NCBI RefSeq assembly: GCF_001544915.2
Contig: NZ_FCOE02000024.1
Location: 55,345 to 119,344, forward strand
From: Caballeronia pedi
Lineage (GTDB): Bacteria > Pseudomonadota > Gammaproteobacteria > Burkholderiales > Burkholderiaceae
DNA: 64,000 nt
Reading direction: 5' to 3'
The position numbers were made by a program, and so were the translations under genes. This document shows, one piece after another, positions 17,782 to 26,954 of this stretch; position 1 is the first letter of the stretch; every line of letters starts with the position of its first letter. Below the pieces are notes generated by a model. It was not told the origin of the DNA, did no database searches, and saw only the letters and a list, made by a program, of their open reading frames with translations.

Positions 17782-19314
17782 TCAGGCCGGACTCGCCCGC
17801 ATGACGCGGTTTCGTCCGGACGCCTTCGCATCGTAGAGCGCTTCGTCGGCGGCGCGGATCAGCGAGCGCACGTCGTCGTCGCGTTCGGGACGCCAGCTCG
17901 CGAGGCCGATGCTCGCCGTGACGCGGCCGAATTCGCTGCCCGCGTGCTCGATCGAAAGATCGCTGATGGCCGCGCGAATCTGCTCCGCGATGTGCGCCGC
18001 GCCCTCGGGCGGCGTGTCGGGCAACACGACGACGAACTCTTCGCCGCCATAGCGCGCAGCGGTATCGCCGGGCCGCCGGATGTTGTCGCCGATACAGCGT
18101 GCCACGGCCGCGAGCGCGTCGTCGCCCGCCTGATGGCCGTAGGCATCGTTGTAGGCCTTGAAGCGATCGATATCGACGAACAGCAAGGAGAACAGACTGC
18201 GCGTGCGGCACGCCCTGCGCCATTCCTGATCGAGAATCTCGCCCAGCGTGCGGCGATTGTGAAGCCCGGTCAGGCCATCGGTGCGCGCGAGCAACTGCAG
18301 CTCCGATTCCGCGCGCATGCGCCGCCTGAATTGCGCGGCGAGCACGAACGACAACGCGATGAAACCGGCGGCGAGCACGCCCATGGACGAGCCGATGATG
18401 ATCGCGCGCCGATGCCATGCCGCGTAGATGTCGTCTTCGCCCTCGGCCACCATGATGATGAGCGGCAGCTTCGGAAAATTGCGGAAATAGTAGAGACGCC
18501 GCCTGCCGTCGATCGACGAAATCTCGCTGAAACTGCCCTGTTCGGCCGCGCGAAAGTGCCTGAAGGTATCGGCATGGCTGATGTCGCGGCCGATCACGTT
18601 CGCATCGAAAGGTTGACGCATGATCATCACGCCGTCCTGGCCGATCAGCGACACCGCGCCGTGCGGCCCGAGCGAAAGGCCCGCGAAAAGATTGCGAAAG
18701 TATTCGAGGTTCACCGCGATCATCGCGACGCCCGCGAACGATCCATCCGGATGCGACAGCCTGCGGCTCAACGCGATGCTGGGCGCACCGCCGCGCAGAC
18801 GCGACTTGTAGGGGCTGCTGATGTAGAGGCCGGTATCGGGATGGTCCCGCTGCACCGTGAAATAGCGGCGGTCCGCGAAGTTGCCTTGTCGTGGCGGGAG
18901 GCTGCCGGAATCGATGACGATCTGTCCGTTCGCGTCGAGCACGAGAATCGATCCGAGGTCGCGGGCGGTGGCGGCGCGATCGAACAGGACATCGTTGCGC
19001 AGTTGCGGCGGCAACGCGATGACATCGGCGCGTTGCACGCCTTCCACGACGGCCTGCAGGGACAGCTCGTACAACTCGAAATTGCGCTCGATATCGCGCT
19101 CGGCGAGCAAGGCCAGATTGCGCGACGTGTCGCGCGCGCGGTCGAGCGCGTCGAGTCGGCCCTGATACAGGACCAGCGCGCAGAGCGCGACCATCACGAG
19201 CGCGATGAGCGTGCCGCACAGCACGATGATGTTCGGCGTGTTCGGCGCGGAGAATCGCTGGCGCGATGGCGTCGGGGTAGTCAGACTCGGGGAGAAGCGA
19301 TTTTCGGTTGCCAC
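17782..19314 (-). CDS. Cache-domain diguanylate cyclase
   Basis: 510 residues, GTG start. A transmembrane helix at 28-50, a periplasmic dCache-type sensor (about 51-300), a second helix at 304-327, and a cytoplasmic GGDEF domain. The active site reads GGEEF (423-427), and the product-inhibition I-site RxxD is intact (RPGD, 414-417) at the standard five-residue distance, so it is probably an active, feedback-inhibited c-di-GMP synthase. Cache domains commonly sense amino or carboxylic acids, and it converges on the binding-protein gene, but a shared ligand is speculation. Confidence 0.92.
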   Translation of the reverse strand: MATENRFSPSLTTPTPSRQRFSAPNTPNIIVLCGTLIALVMVALCALVLYQGRLDALDRARDTSRNLALLAERDIERNFELYELSLQAVVEGVQRADVIALPPQLRNDVLFDRAATARDLGSILVLDANGQIVIDSGSLPPRQGNFADRRYFTVQRDHPDTGLYISSPYKSRLRGGAPSIALSRRLSHPDGSFAGVAMIAVNLEYFRNLFAGLSLGPHGAVSLIGQDGVMIMRQPFDANVIGRDISHADTFRHFRAAEQGSFSEISSIDGRRRLYYFRNFPKLPLIIMVAEGEDDIYAAWHRRAIIIGSSMGVLAAGFIALSFVLAAQFRRRMRAESELQLLARTDGLTGLHNRRTLGEILDQEWRRACRTRSLFSLLFVDIDRFKAYNDAYGHQAGDDALAAVARCIGDNIRRPGDTAARYGGEEFVVVLPDTPPEGAAHIAEQIRAAISDLSIEHAGSEFGRVTASIGLASWRPERDDDVRSLIRAADEALYDAKASGRNRVMRASPA

Positions 19315-19439
19315 TATTTGGATATCCCGGAATGCTGGCTCGCGAGTTTATGGTTGCTCGGCACGGTCCTCGGTCAGCGAGCTCGGGCGATATTGTCTCC
19401 TATTTGATCAATTCGAGTGTAGAGAGCGGGTTATCGCCC

Positions 19440-19943
19440 TCAGGGCGCAAAGCGCGTAAAAACATAATCCCGGTCTTTCACCCGCGCGGCATGGCACGCG
19501 AAGCACGTCTGATGTTGCGCCGCGTCCACCGGCTGTCCGTCGACAAAGCGCCCGAAACCCCAGCCGCCCGTCGATGCATAGCGGCGCGAGTCCTTCACCA
19601 TCACCTGCAAGGTCGTGGGCGCGCCGGGCACCGTTGCGGGTTCGAAGTCGGGCGATTGCTTGCGCTTGTACGCGAGCTTCACGAGGATGGTGCCGTCGGG
19701 ATACGGTTGTGTCGCGCTTTCTATCGCCTTGATCGCGGCAGGATTGCCGAGCACGACGCGCAATTCATCGAGCGGCGCGGCTTCTTCGGCCGGCGCGATC
19801 AGTTCCCACTTCCGGTATCCCTCGGGAATCGTGACGCCATAAATAGGCGACGCCTTCGATGGTTCCGCCCGCGCATGCTGCGCGATTCCACACAACAGCA
19901 ACGGCAGGCACAGCACGGCACGTCCGATGGTTCTTCGCATCAT
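19440..19943 (-). CDS. Cytochrome P460-family protein
   Basis: 167 residues from the double ATG at 19943/19940, where a signal peptide begins (hydrophobic core, cut after ARA). The longer frame upstream has no protein character. The GYRKWELIAPAEEA segment, the PDGTILVKLAYK strand and a C-terminal heme site CFACH are characteristic of cytochrome P460. Family members bind a modified c-heme in the periplasm and oxidise hydroxylamine or related compounds; many others have unknown roles. It lies 25 bases downstream of the Tat-exported hydrolase and is probably co-transcribed with it. Confidence 0.82.
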   Translation of the reverse strand: MMRRTIGRAVLCLPLLLCGIAQHARAEPSKASPIYGVTIPEGYRKWELIAPAEEAAPLDELRVVLGNPAAIKAIESATQPYPDGTILVKLAYKRKQSPDFEPATVPGAPTTLQVMVKDSRRYASTGGWGFGRFVDGQPVDAAQHQTCFACHAARVKDRDYVFTRFAP

Positions 19944-19968
19944 CTCGTTCGACTCCGTTGACCAAGCG

Positions 19969-21006
19969 TTAAAAGCGCGCGACGTCGATGATCGCATCGG
20001 CGAAAGCGCGCGGCGCTTCCTGCGGCAGGTTATGCCCGACACCCCCGCCGATATTCCGATGCTGATACTTGCCCGTGAACTTCTTCGCATAGGCGGCAGG
20101 CTCGGGATGCGGCGCGCCGTTCGCGTCGCCTTCCATCGTGATGGTCGGCACGGCGATCGCCGGCGCGGCGGCGAGACGCGCTTCGAGCGCGTCGAATTGC
20201 GGCTCGCCCTGAGCCAGCCCGAGCCGCCAGCGATAGTTGTGAATCACGATGGCGACGTGATCCGGATTGTCGAACGATACGGCCGAGCGATCATACGTCG
20301 CGTCGTCGAAGCGCCATTGCGGTGATGCGAGACGCCAGATCAGCTTGTTGAATTCGTGGCGATTCGCTTCATAGCCCGCGCGGCCACGCTCGGTCGCGAA
20401 GTAGAACTGATACCACCACGCGAGTTCGGCCTTGGGCGGCAACGGCGTCTCGTTGGCCTTCTGGCTGCCGATGAGATAGCCGCTCACCGAGACCATCGCC
20501 TTGCAGCGCTCCGGCCACAACGCGGCGATGATATTGACCGTGCGCGCGCCCCAGTCGAAGCCGCCGAGAATCGCCTTGTCGATCTTGAGCGCGTCCATCA
20601 TTTCGATGATGTCGCGTGCGATCACCGCCTGCTGTCCGTTGCGCGGCGTGTCGGCGGAGAGAATGCGGGTCCCGCCGTAGCCGCGCAGATACGGCACGAT
20701 GACGCGATAGCCCGCCGCCGCGAGCATTGGCGTGACTTCGGCGAAGCTGTGGATGTCGTAGGGCCAGCCGTGCACGAGGATCACGACCGGCCCGTTCGAT
20801 GGCCCCGCTTGCGCATACCCGATGCTGAGCGTCGCGGTCTCGACGTGCCTGAGGTCCGGGAACGCAGCGGGAGGCGTGGCAGCACCGCGCGTGGTACCTG
20901 CCGTCTGCGCATCCGCGAGGCCGCTCAGGCCGAGTTCGAGCAGGCCGATGCCGGCAACAGTGGTGCCCAGCAAACGGCGGCGGCGAAGATTGATCGTGTC
21001 CGACAT
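19969..21006 (-). CDS. Tat-exported alpha/beta hydrolase (epoxide hydrolase/dehalogenase-like)
   Basis: 345 residues. The N-terminus has a twin-arginine signal (RRRRLLG near 8-14, then a hydrophobic core ending near ADAQ), so the folded enzyme should act in the periplasm. The fold carries HGWP (79-82) for the oxyanion hole, nucleophile D151 in GGFDWGAR, and a catalytic His in GVGHNLPQEAP near the C-terminus. An aspartate nucleophile marks epoxide hydrolases and haloalkane dehalogenases rather than esterases. The substrate is unknown. Three GATACA-type repeats lie upstream. Confidence 0.85.
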   Translation of the reverse strand: MSDTINLRRRRLLGTTVAGIGLLELGLSGLADAQTAGTTRGAATPPAAFPDLRHVETATLSIGYAQAGPSNGPVVILVHGWPYDIHSFAEVTPMLAAAGYRVIVPYLRGYGGTRILSADTPRNGQQAVIARDIIEMMDALKIDKAILGGFDWGARTVNIIAALWPERCKAMVSVSGYLIGSQKANETPLPPKAELAWWYQFYFATERGRAGYEANRHEFNKLIWRLASPQWRFDDATYDRSAVSFDNPDHVAIVIHNYRWRLGLAQGEPQFDALEARLAAAPAIAVPTITMEGDANGAPHPEPAAYAKKFTGKYQHRNIGGGVGHNLPQEAPRAFADAIIDVARF

Positions 21007-21101
21007 GGTGATATCCCCTTGTTATGCAACGTTGGCTTGGGAATATTTGAACCGGTGGACGTATCTCGCTGATGTCGAATGCGCGCGCCGGCGAATCGCA
21101 A

Positions 21102-21136
21102 TGTATCGGCGCGCGGCGTGGATACACTGCGATACA
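21102..21136. promoter_or_regulatory. GATACA repeat cluster, possible operator
   Basis: TGTATCG (21102-21108) and CGATACA (21130-21136) form a perfect 7-bp inverted repeat, with a further GATACA at 21121-21126 between them. It lies in the 142-base spacer upstream of the leftward hydrolase/cytochrome pair. The regulator is not known. Confidence 0.4.
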
Positions 21137-21148
21137 AACGAGCGCGTT

Positions 21149-21403
21149 TCAGCCGCGTGGCTCGGCCCGCTTGAGTCTGCCGCTGTAATAGCGCTCGCGC
21201 GAAGCGCGGATCGCGCTGTCGAAGTCCGGCTCCGTCGCGAGATGCTTGTGATCCACGCTGACGAGCCATCCTTGCGCCGAGCGGCACCAGCGGATGCGTC
21301 CTTCTTCGTAGAGTTCGGAGAACCAGCGCCAGAGCGTGGCATCGTCCCTGTCGGCGAGTTTGGCCGCGTCGCTCCGAAGCTTGTTGTCGATGATCGCCAG
21401 CAT
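21149..21403 (-). CDS. Conserved-type small protein of unknown function
   Basis: 84 residues starting at ATG 21403, preceded by TGAGGA; the open frame goes further up but loses protein character. It is soluble, rich in charged and aromatic residues (LWRWFSELYEEGRIRW), with no signal peptide or membrane segment and no motif that I recognise. It follows the acyl-CoA dehydrogenase stop by 16 bases on the same strand, so it is probably the last gene of the beta-oxidation operon. Confidence 0.6.
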   Translation of the reverse strand: MLAIIDNKLRSDAAKLADRDDATLWRWFSELYEEGRIRWCRSAQGWLVSVDHKHLATEPDFDSAIRASRERYYSGRLKRAEPRG

Positions 21404-21419
21404 GGTCGTCGTCCTCAGG

Positions 21420-22559
21420 TCACTTCGACGCCGCGCGCCCCAGTTCGATATAGCGCGCGAGATGATGATCTTCATCGCCCAGTTGATGGTCGATCATCAC
21501 GAGCCGCTTCGCGTAATGAGAAAGCGGCAATTCCCACGTCATGCCGATGCCGCCGTGCAACTGAATCGACTCTTCCGCGACGCGCGCGCCGATGCGCCCG
21601 ATCGAAACCTTCGCCGCCGACAACGCACGCTCGCGCGCGACACCCGCTTCGCCGACCGCCGCCGCCGCATTGATCGCAGCGGAGCGCGCCTGCTCGATTT
21701 CGAGCAGGACATCGGCCATGCGATGCTGCAACGCCTGAAACGCGCCGATAGGCACGCCGAACTGCTTGCGCGTGCGCAGATACTCGAGCGTATGTTCCTT
21801 CGCGACATCCATCGCGCCGACGGCTTCGGAGGCGAGCGCTACGAGTCCGTAACCGATGGCATGCGTGAGCGTCGCGTGTCCATCGCCTTCGTTGCCGACG
21901 AGCGCATCGGCGGCGAGCGTGACGTCATCGAGCGACACCTCGGCCACGCGTCCGCCATCGATCTTGCGATGATCGCGCACGCTCACGCCTTGCGCGTCGC
22001 GCGGCACGATGAAAAGCGAAATGCCAGCCGTGTCGTACTCACCACCCGACGTACGCGCCGACACGAGCAGCACGTCCGCATGCCCGGCCTGCTGCACGAC
22101 GCCCTTCGCGCCGTTCAGCTTCCAGCCGTCGCCGTGGCGCGTGGCGCGCGTGCTCACACGCGCAGACTCATAGTGCGAGCCGGGTTCGTCGTGCGCGAAC
22201 GACGCGATCGCGGCGCCGTCGATCATCTTCGCGATGAGCGCGCGCTGCGCGTCATTGCCCGCATGCGCGAGCGCGCGCCCGACAATCAGCGCATCGAGAA
22301 ACGGCTCGACGACGAGCCCGCGACCGAGCGCCTCGAACACGACGGCGACATCGAAGCCATCGCCGCCGAAGCCGCCAGCCGCTTCATCGAAGAACGCGCC
22401 GACGATGCCGAGCTCGCAGAACCGTTGCCACATGTCGCGGCTGAAACCTTCATCCGAGCGCGCGATTTTGTCCCGCGCCTCGAACCCGTATTGCTCGGCG
22501 ACGAAGCGGTTCAGCGAGTCCGCGAGCATGCGCCGGTCGTCAGTATGCTGGAAATTCAT
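21420..22559 (-). CDS. Acyl-CoA dehydrogenase (second subunit-type)
   Basis: 379 residues. N-terminal helical, middle beta and C-terminal helical domains of the acyl-CoA dehydrogenase fold are recognisable, with the C-terminal ESIQLHGGIGMTWE segment that contacts FAD. It uses FAD to introduce the trans-2 double bond and gives its electrons to ETF. It follows the longer acyl-CoA dehydrogenase gene by 12 bases. Paired genes of this kind often encode a heteromeric enzyme for unusual substrates such as steroid or branched side chains. I could not assign the catalytic base by eye. Confidence 0.88.
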   Translation of the reverse strand: MNFQHTDDRRMLADSLNRFVAEQYGFEARDKIARSDEGFSRDMWQRFCELGIVGAFFDEAAGGFGGDGFDVAVVFEALGRGLVVEPFLDALIVGRALAHAGNDAQRALIAKMIDGAAIASFAHDEPGSHYESARVSTRATRHGDGWKLNGAKGVVQQAGHADVLLVSARTSGGEYDTAGISLFIVPRDAQGVSVRDHRKIDGGRVAEVSLDDVTLAADALVGNEGDGHATLTHAIGYGLVALASEAVGAMDVAKEHTLEYLRTRKQFGVPIGAFQALQHRMADVLLEIEQARSAAINAAAAVGEAGVARERALSAAKVSIGRIGARVAEESIQLHGGIGMTWELPLSHYAKRLVMIDHQLGDEDHHLARYIELGRAASK

Positions 22560-22571
22560 CGTGCGAATCCT

Positions 22572-23750
22572 TTAAAGGCCGAGCATCATCTTCGCGATGA
22601 TGTTCTTCTGAATCTCGTTGGAGCCACCGAAGATCGACAGCTTGCGATTATTGAAGTACTGCGCCGCCGCGTTCGACGCCTCGGCGTCGCCGTCGTCGTC
22701 GAAGAAGGGCTGCGCATATGGACCCATCGCGCGACGCATCAGCGACGAGATTTCCTGGCGGATCTCCGTGCCGCGAATCTTCAGCATCGAGCTTTCCGCG
22801 CCCGGCGCGCCGCCGCCCGCAACCGCCGCGAGCACACGCAGATTCGTCGTCTTCATGTTCTCCAGATCGATCTCGACACGCGCGAGCCGCGCCGCGAACA
22901 AGGGATCGTCGATGAGCGCGCGGCCGTTGCACTGCGCCTTGCCCGCCGCCGCTTTCAGACGGCCCAGCGCCGCGACCGAAAAGCCCACGCCCGCGATGTT
23001 CGTGCGCTCGTAGGTCAGCAGATACTTCGCATAGGTCCAGCCCTTGTTCTCCTCGCCGACGAGATTCGCAACGGGCACGCGCACATCGGTGAAGAACACT
23101 TCGTTGACTTCGTGTTCGCCATCGAGCGTGATGATCGGCCGCACTTCGACGCCGGGCGTGTTCATGTCGATCAACAGGAAGCTGATGCCTTCCTGCTTGC
23201 GCACATCCTGCGACGTGCGAACGAGACAGAAGATCATGTTCGCGTATTGAGCGAGCGTGGTCCACGTCTTCTGACCGTTGACGATGTAATGCTCCTCACC
23301 GTTCTCCATCGCGCGCACGGCCGTCGTGCGCACCGACGCGAGATCGGAGCCCGCGCCCGGTTCCGAATAGCCCTGGCACCACCAGTCGGTGCCGTCGAGA
23401 ATGCGCGGCAGCCAGTGACGTTTCTGCGCCTCGCTGCCGTATTTGATGAGCACCGGCCCGAGCATGTTCACGCCGAAGGGCACGATGCGCGGCGCGCCTG
23501 CAATCGCGCATTCGTTCTCGAAGATGAACTTCTGCACCGCGCTCCAGCCGGGACCGCCGTATTGCTGCGGCCAGTGATTCGCGAGCCAGCCTTTCGCGTT
23601 GAGAATGCCGTGCCATTGCGCCATGTCGTCGCGCGTGAGGTGCTCGCCCGTGCGCGCCTTGTGCGCGATGCGCTCCGGCAGCGACGTGCGCAGAAAGTCC
23701 AGCACGTCGGCGCGAAACGCCTCTTCGTCTGCGGTGAATTTCAGATCCAT
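22572..23750 (-). CDS. Acyl-CoA dehydrogenase
   Basis: 392 residues. The middle segment WWCQGYSEPGAGSDLASVRT is the classical acyl-CoA dehydrogenase signature and binds FAD and substrate. The C-terminal FGGSNEIQKNIIAK is the other conserved end. It lies between the FadB-like gene (upstream, 32 bases) and the second dehydrogenase gene (downstream, 12 bases), so the three form one operon. Chain-length preference cannot be read from the sequence. Confidence 0.92.
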   Translation of the reverse strand: MDLKFTADEEAFRADVLDFLRTSLPERIAHKARTGEHLTRDDMAQWHGILNAKGWLANHWPQQYGGPGWSAVQKFIFENECAIAGAPRIVPFGVNMLGPVLIKYGSEAQKRHWLPRILDGTDWWCQGYSEPGAGSDLASVRTTAVRAMENGEEHYIVNGQKTWTTLAQYANMIFCLVRTSQDVRKQEGISFLLIDMNTPGVEVRPIITLDGEHEVNEVFFTDVRVPVANLVGEENKGWTYAKYLLTYERTNIAGVGFSVAALGRLKAAAGKAQCNGRALIDDPLFAARLARVEIDLENMKTTNLRVLAAVAGGGAPGAESSMLKIRGTEIRQEISSLMRRAMGPYAQPFFDDDGDAEASNAAAQYFNNRKLSIFGGSNEIQKNIIAKMMLGL

Positions 23751-23782
23751 GATTGCTGTTCCGTATGAGTTCGACGAAGGCC

Positions 23783-25909
23783 TCAGGCCGACTGATTCAG
23801 GCTTGCGAAGTTCGTGCCGCGTTCGACGAGATCGACGAGCAGCGGCGACGCGCGCCAGAAGAGCGGATCGTCCTGCGCGAATGCGCGGATATCGGCGAGC
23901 ACGTTCGCCAAGCCGATGCTATCCGCGTAATGCATCGGGCCGCCGCGATAGCGCGGAAAGCCGAAGCCGTGCATCAGTGTGGCGTCGACATCGAGCGGAC
24001 GCTGCGCGATGCCTTCGTGGACGATATTCGCGCCTTCGTTGATCATCGCGGCCATGTAGCGGCGCACGATCTGCTCGTCGCTGAATGCACGCGGCGTCAC
24101 GCCCGCGCGCTTGCGTTCGGCGTCGATGATCGATTCGACTTCCGCATCGGGCTTGCCCACGCGCGCGCCGTCTTCGTATCGATAGAAACCGCGCCCCGTC
24201 TTCTGGCCGAACCAGCCGCGCTCGCACAATTCGTCGCCGATGCGCACGTAGCGCGCGTTCGGATCGCGCATCGGGGCGCGGCGTTTGCGCGCCGCCCAGC
24301 CGATATCGCCGCCTGCGAGATCGATCACTTGATACGGTCCCATCGGAAAGCCGAAGTCGCGCACGGCCTGATCGATCTGATACGGCGATGCGCCGTCTTC
24401 CATCAGATGATCCGCCGCCGCGCGGTACACGGCGAGCATGCGGTTGCCGATGAAGCCGTCGCACACGCCTGCGCGCACCGCGACCTTCTTCAGCTTCTTC
24501 GCCAGCTCGAAGCCGGTCGCGACGGCATCGGCGGCAACGCGCGCGGGCACGACCACTTCGAGCAGCTTCATGATGTTCGCGGGAGAAAAGAAGTGCAGCC
24601 CGAGCACGTCTTGCGGACGCGAGATGCTTGCCGCGATCTCGTCGATGTCGAGATACGACGTGTTGGTCGCGATCACCGCGCCCGGCTTGCACACGCGATC
24701 GAGTTGCGCGAACACGGCCTTCTTCACCGCCATGTCCTCGAACACCGCTTCGATGACGAGATCGGCGTCGGCGAGCGCGTCGTAGGTCGTGTCGCCGTGG
24801 AAATTTTTCAGCTCCTGCGCCTTGCCTTCGAGCGTCAGGCGGCCCTTCGCGATGAGACCGTCGTAGACCTTTTCGACGTGCGCGCGGCCGCGTTCGAGCG
24901 ATGCATCGTCGCGTTCGATCATCGTCACCGCGAGGCCCGCATCGAGCAGCGCGACGGCGATGCCCGCGCCCATCGTCCCGCCGCCGATCACGCCGACCGA
25001 GCGAAGCGCGCGCGCCTGCGCGTCACGCGTTTCCGGCGACTTCTGCGCCTCGCGCTCGGCGAAGAACGCATGCACGAGTCCCGCGCGCTGCGGACTTTCA
25101 CGGCATTCGAGAAACTGCTCGCGCTCGAAGCGCAGACCTTCGTCGAACGGCAGGTTCAGGGCCGCTTCCACGCACTCGACGATCTTCAGCGGCGACAGCA
25201 AGCCGCGCGATTTCTTTTGCGTCTCCGCGCGCGCGGCGGCGATCGCGGCGGCGCTGGCTTCCTTGTCCGCGAGACCGCGCGCGTTTCGCGTGCGGCGTGG
25301 CGCGGCGTGCGTCGCGATCAGTTCGTGTGCATAGGCGAGTCCTTCGGCGAACACGTCATCGCTCTGGCCGACGCGATCGACGAGACCGAGCCGCAGCGCC
25401 TCCTCTGCGCCGACATGACGCCCGCTCAGCATCAGCGACAACGCGGCCTGCGCGCCGATCAGACGCGCCGAACGCTGCGTGCCGCCCGCGCCGGGCAACA
25501 GGCCCAGTTGCACTTCGGGCAGACCGAGCTTCGCGCCGTCGACCGCGATCCGGTAATGCGACGCCAGCGCGACCTCCAGCCCGCCGCCGAGCGCCGCGCC
25601 GTGAATCGCCGCGACGACCGGCTTCGCGCACGCCTCGATGCGGTTGCACACCTCGGGCAGCGACGGCGGCACCGCGGGCTTACCGAACTCGCGGATATCC
25701 GCGCCCGCGATGAAGTTGCGCCCCGCGCCGACGATCAGCACGGCGCGCACGGACGGGTTGGCGTCGGCGGCTTCCATCGCGTCGATCAGGCCGCGCCGCA
25801 CAGCGGCATTGAGCGCGTTGACGGGCGCGTGATCGATCGTCACGACGAGGACGCTGCCACGCAATGCGTGTTGAACAGCGATGGTTTCCGGCGCGCTCGA
25901 AAGCGTCAT
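23783..25909 (-). CDS. Bifunctional enoyl-CoA hydratase / 3-hydroxyacyl-CoA dehydrogenase (FadB-like)
   Basis: 708 residues. The N-terminal crotonase half (about 10-190) contains GAGRNFIAGADIREFG and the oxyanion-hole segment HGAALGGGLEVALASHYRIA. The second half is the NAD-binding 3-hydroxyacyl-CoA dehydrogenase, with GVIGGGTMGAGIA for NAD and DVLGLHFFSPANIMKLLEVV around the active site, then the C-terminal helical repeat. It carries out hydration and oxidation in beta-oxidation. No thiolase or ligase gene adjoins, so those must be elsewhere. It is divergent from a LysR gene that probably controls it. Confidence 0.92.
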   Translation of the reverse strand: MTLSSAPETIAVQHALRGSVLVVTIDHAPVNALNAAVRRGLIDAMEAADANPSVRAVLIVGAGRNFIAGADIREFGKPAVPPSLPEVCNRIEACAKPVVAAIHGAALGGGLEVALASHYRIAVDGAKLGLPEVQLGLLPGAGGTQRSARLIGAQAALSLMLSGRHVGAEEALRLGLVDRVGQSDDVFAEGLAYAHELIATHAAPRRTRNARGLADKEASAAAIAAARAETQKKSRGLLSPLKIVECVEAALNLPFDEGLRFEREQFLECRESPQRAGLVHAFFAEREAQKSPETRDAQARALRSVGVIGGGTMGAGIAVALLDAGLAVTMIERDDASLERGRAHVEKVYDGLIAKGRLTLEGKAQELKNFHGDTTYDALADADLVIEAVFEDMAVKKAVFAQLDRVCKPGAVIATNTSYLDIDEIAASISRPQDVLGLHFFSPANIMKLLEVVVPARVAADAVATGFELAKKLKKVAVRAGVCDGFIGNRMLAVYRAAADHLMEDGASPYQIDQAVRDFGFPMGPYQVIDLAGGDIGWAARKRRAPMRDPNARYVRIGDELCERGWFGQKTGRGFYRYEDGARVGKPDAEVESIIDAERKRAGVTPRAFSDEQIVRRYMAAMINEGANIVHEGIAQRPLDVDATLMHGFGFPRYRGGPMHYADSIGLANVLADIRAFAQDDPLFWRASPLLVDLVERGTNFASLNQSA

Positions 25910-25975
25910 GAAGGAAGTCTCCTGATCCGATTTTTACAGTTTGGCGTGCAAGCATTCTCGCGGGGAAAGGCATCC

Positions 25976-26022
25976 TTGACAATTACAGCGCTCGTTGACA
26001 GACTGTCAAATCGCATTTGACA
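25976..26022. promoter_or_regulatory. TTGACA repeat array between fadB-like and LysR genes
   Basis: TTGACA occurs at 25976, 25995 and 26017. The middle copy belongs to a perfect palindrome TTGACAG-A-CTGTCAA (25995-26009). The array lies in the 125-base divergent spacer, where a LysR protein would bind. Individual copies could also serve as -35 boxes. Confidence 0.5.
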
Positions 26023-26034
26023 ATCGAGTTTGCC

Positions 26035-26940
26035 GTGGATGTCAACGAACTCACGCTGCTGGTCGAAATCCTCGATGCAGGCAATCTGAGCGAAGCCGCG
26101 CGCCGCCTCAAAATGAGCCGCGCCAATGTGAGCTATCACCTGAATCAGCTCGAAAAGTCGGTCGGTTTGCAGCTCGTGCGGCGCACCACGCGCCGCGTCG
26201 AGCCGACGGAACTCGGCCTCAAGCTCTACGAGCACGGCCGCTCGATCCAGAACGCGCTGCTGGCGGCGCAGGAATCGGTGTCGACGCTCGGGCAGCGGCT
26301 GCAGGGACGCGTGCGGCTATCGGTGCCGAGCGGTTACGGGCAGCTCGTGATGTCGGAATGGCTGATCGCGTTCAAGCGCGAGTATCCGGATATCGTGCTC
26401 GACGTAATGTTCGAGAACCGCGTCGAAGACCTGATGCGCGACGAAGTCGATATCGCCGTGCGCGTGATGCCGGAGCCGCCGCCGAGCCTCGTCGCGCGCG
26501 ACATGGGGCCGGTGCGGTATGTCGCGTGCGCGTCGTCGGCGTATGCCGGGGAGCAAGGCATGCCGACGCGGCTCGAAGAACTGCGCGTCGCGCCGGTGAT
26601 CACCGCGACGGTGGTGGGCAAGCAGACGCGCGTCGCCGCCTATCTCGACGACGAACGTCATGAGGTGATGCTGGAGCCGAGCCTGATCTCGGAGAATTTT
26701 CTGTTTCTGCGCGAGGCGATTCTCGCGGGGCTGGGCGTGGGGATCGTACCGGATTACGTCGTGATGGAAGACATGCGGCGCGGTGAGGTCGTCACGGCGC
26801 TCGATGAATGGCGGCTTAGTATCTTCGGCACGCACATGTACATGCTGTACATGCCGAATCGGCACCACACGCGCGCGACGCTGGCGTTCATCGAGTTCAT
26901 GCTGGATCGCGCGCAGAAGGCGGGACGCGGGCGGCGTTGA
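26035..26940 (+). CDS. LysR-family transcriptional regulator of the beta-oxidation operon
   Basis: About 301 residues from GTG 26035, which has GAG 6 bases ahead. An in-frame TTG at 26017 is possible, but it lies in the third TTGACA repeat and has no ribosome site. The helix-turn-helix spans NLSEAARRLKMSRANVSYHL, followed by a LysR effector domain (RLSVPSGYGQLVMSEWL..., GVGIVPDYVV). It diverges from the FadB-like gene and is its likely regulator. Confidence 0.85.
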   Translation: MDVNELTLLVEILDAGNLSEAARRLKMSRANVSYHLNQLEKSVGLQLVRRTTRRVEPTELGLKLYEHGRSIQNALLAAQESVSTLGQRLQGRVRLSVPSGYGQLVMSEWLIAFKREYPDIVLDVMFENRVEDLMRDEVDIAVRVMPEPPPSLVARDMGPVRYVACASSAYAGEQGMPTRLEELRVAPVITATVVGKQTRVAAYLDDERHEVMLEPSLISENFLFLREAILAGLGVGIVPDYVVMEDMRRGEVVTALDEWRLSIFGTHMYMLYMPNRHHTRATLAFIEFMLDRAQKAGRGRR

Positions 26941-26954
26941 AGGGGCGTGCTTCG

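Noticed and set aside
15552..17831. 759-codon leftward open frame opposite the symporter and binding protein
   Set aside because: It spans two unrelated real genes on the other strand and has no domain.
21336..26020. Two long rightward open frames (810 and 755 codons) opposite the beta-oxidation genes
   Set aside because: GC-rich third positions keep the antisense frame open. Composition is not protein-like, and the leftward genes carry all the family motifs.
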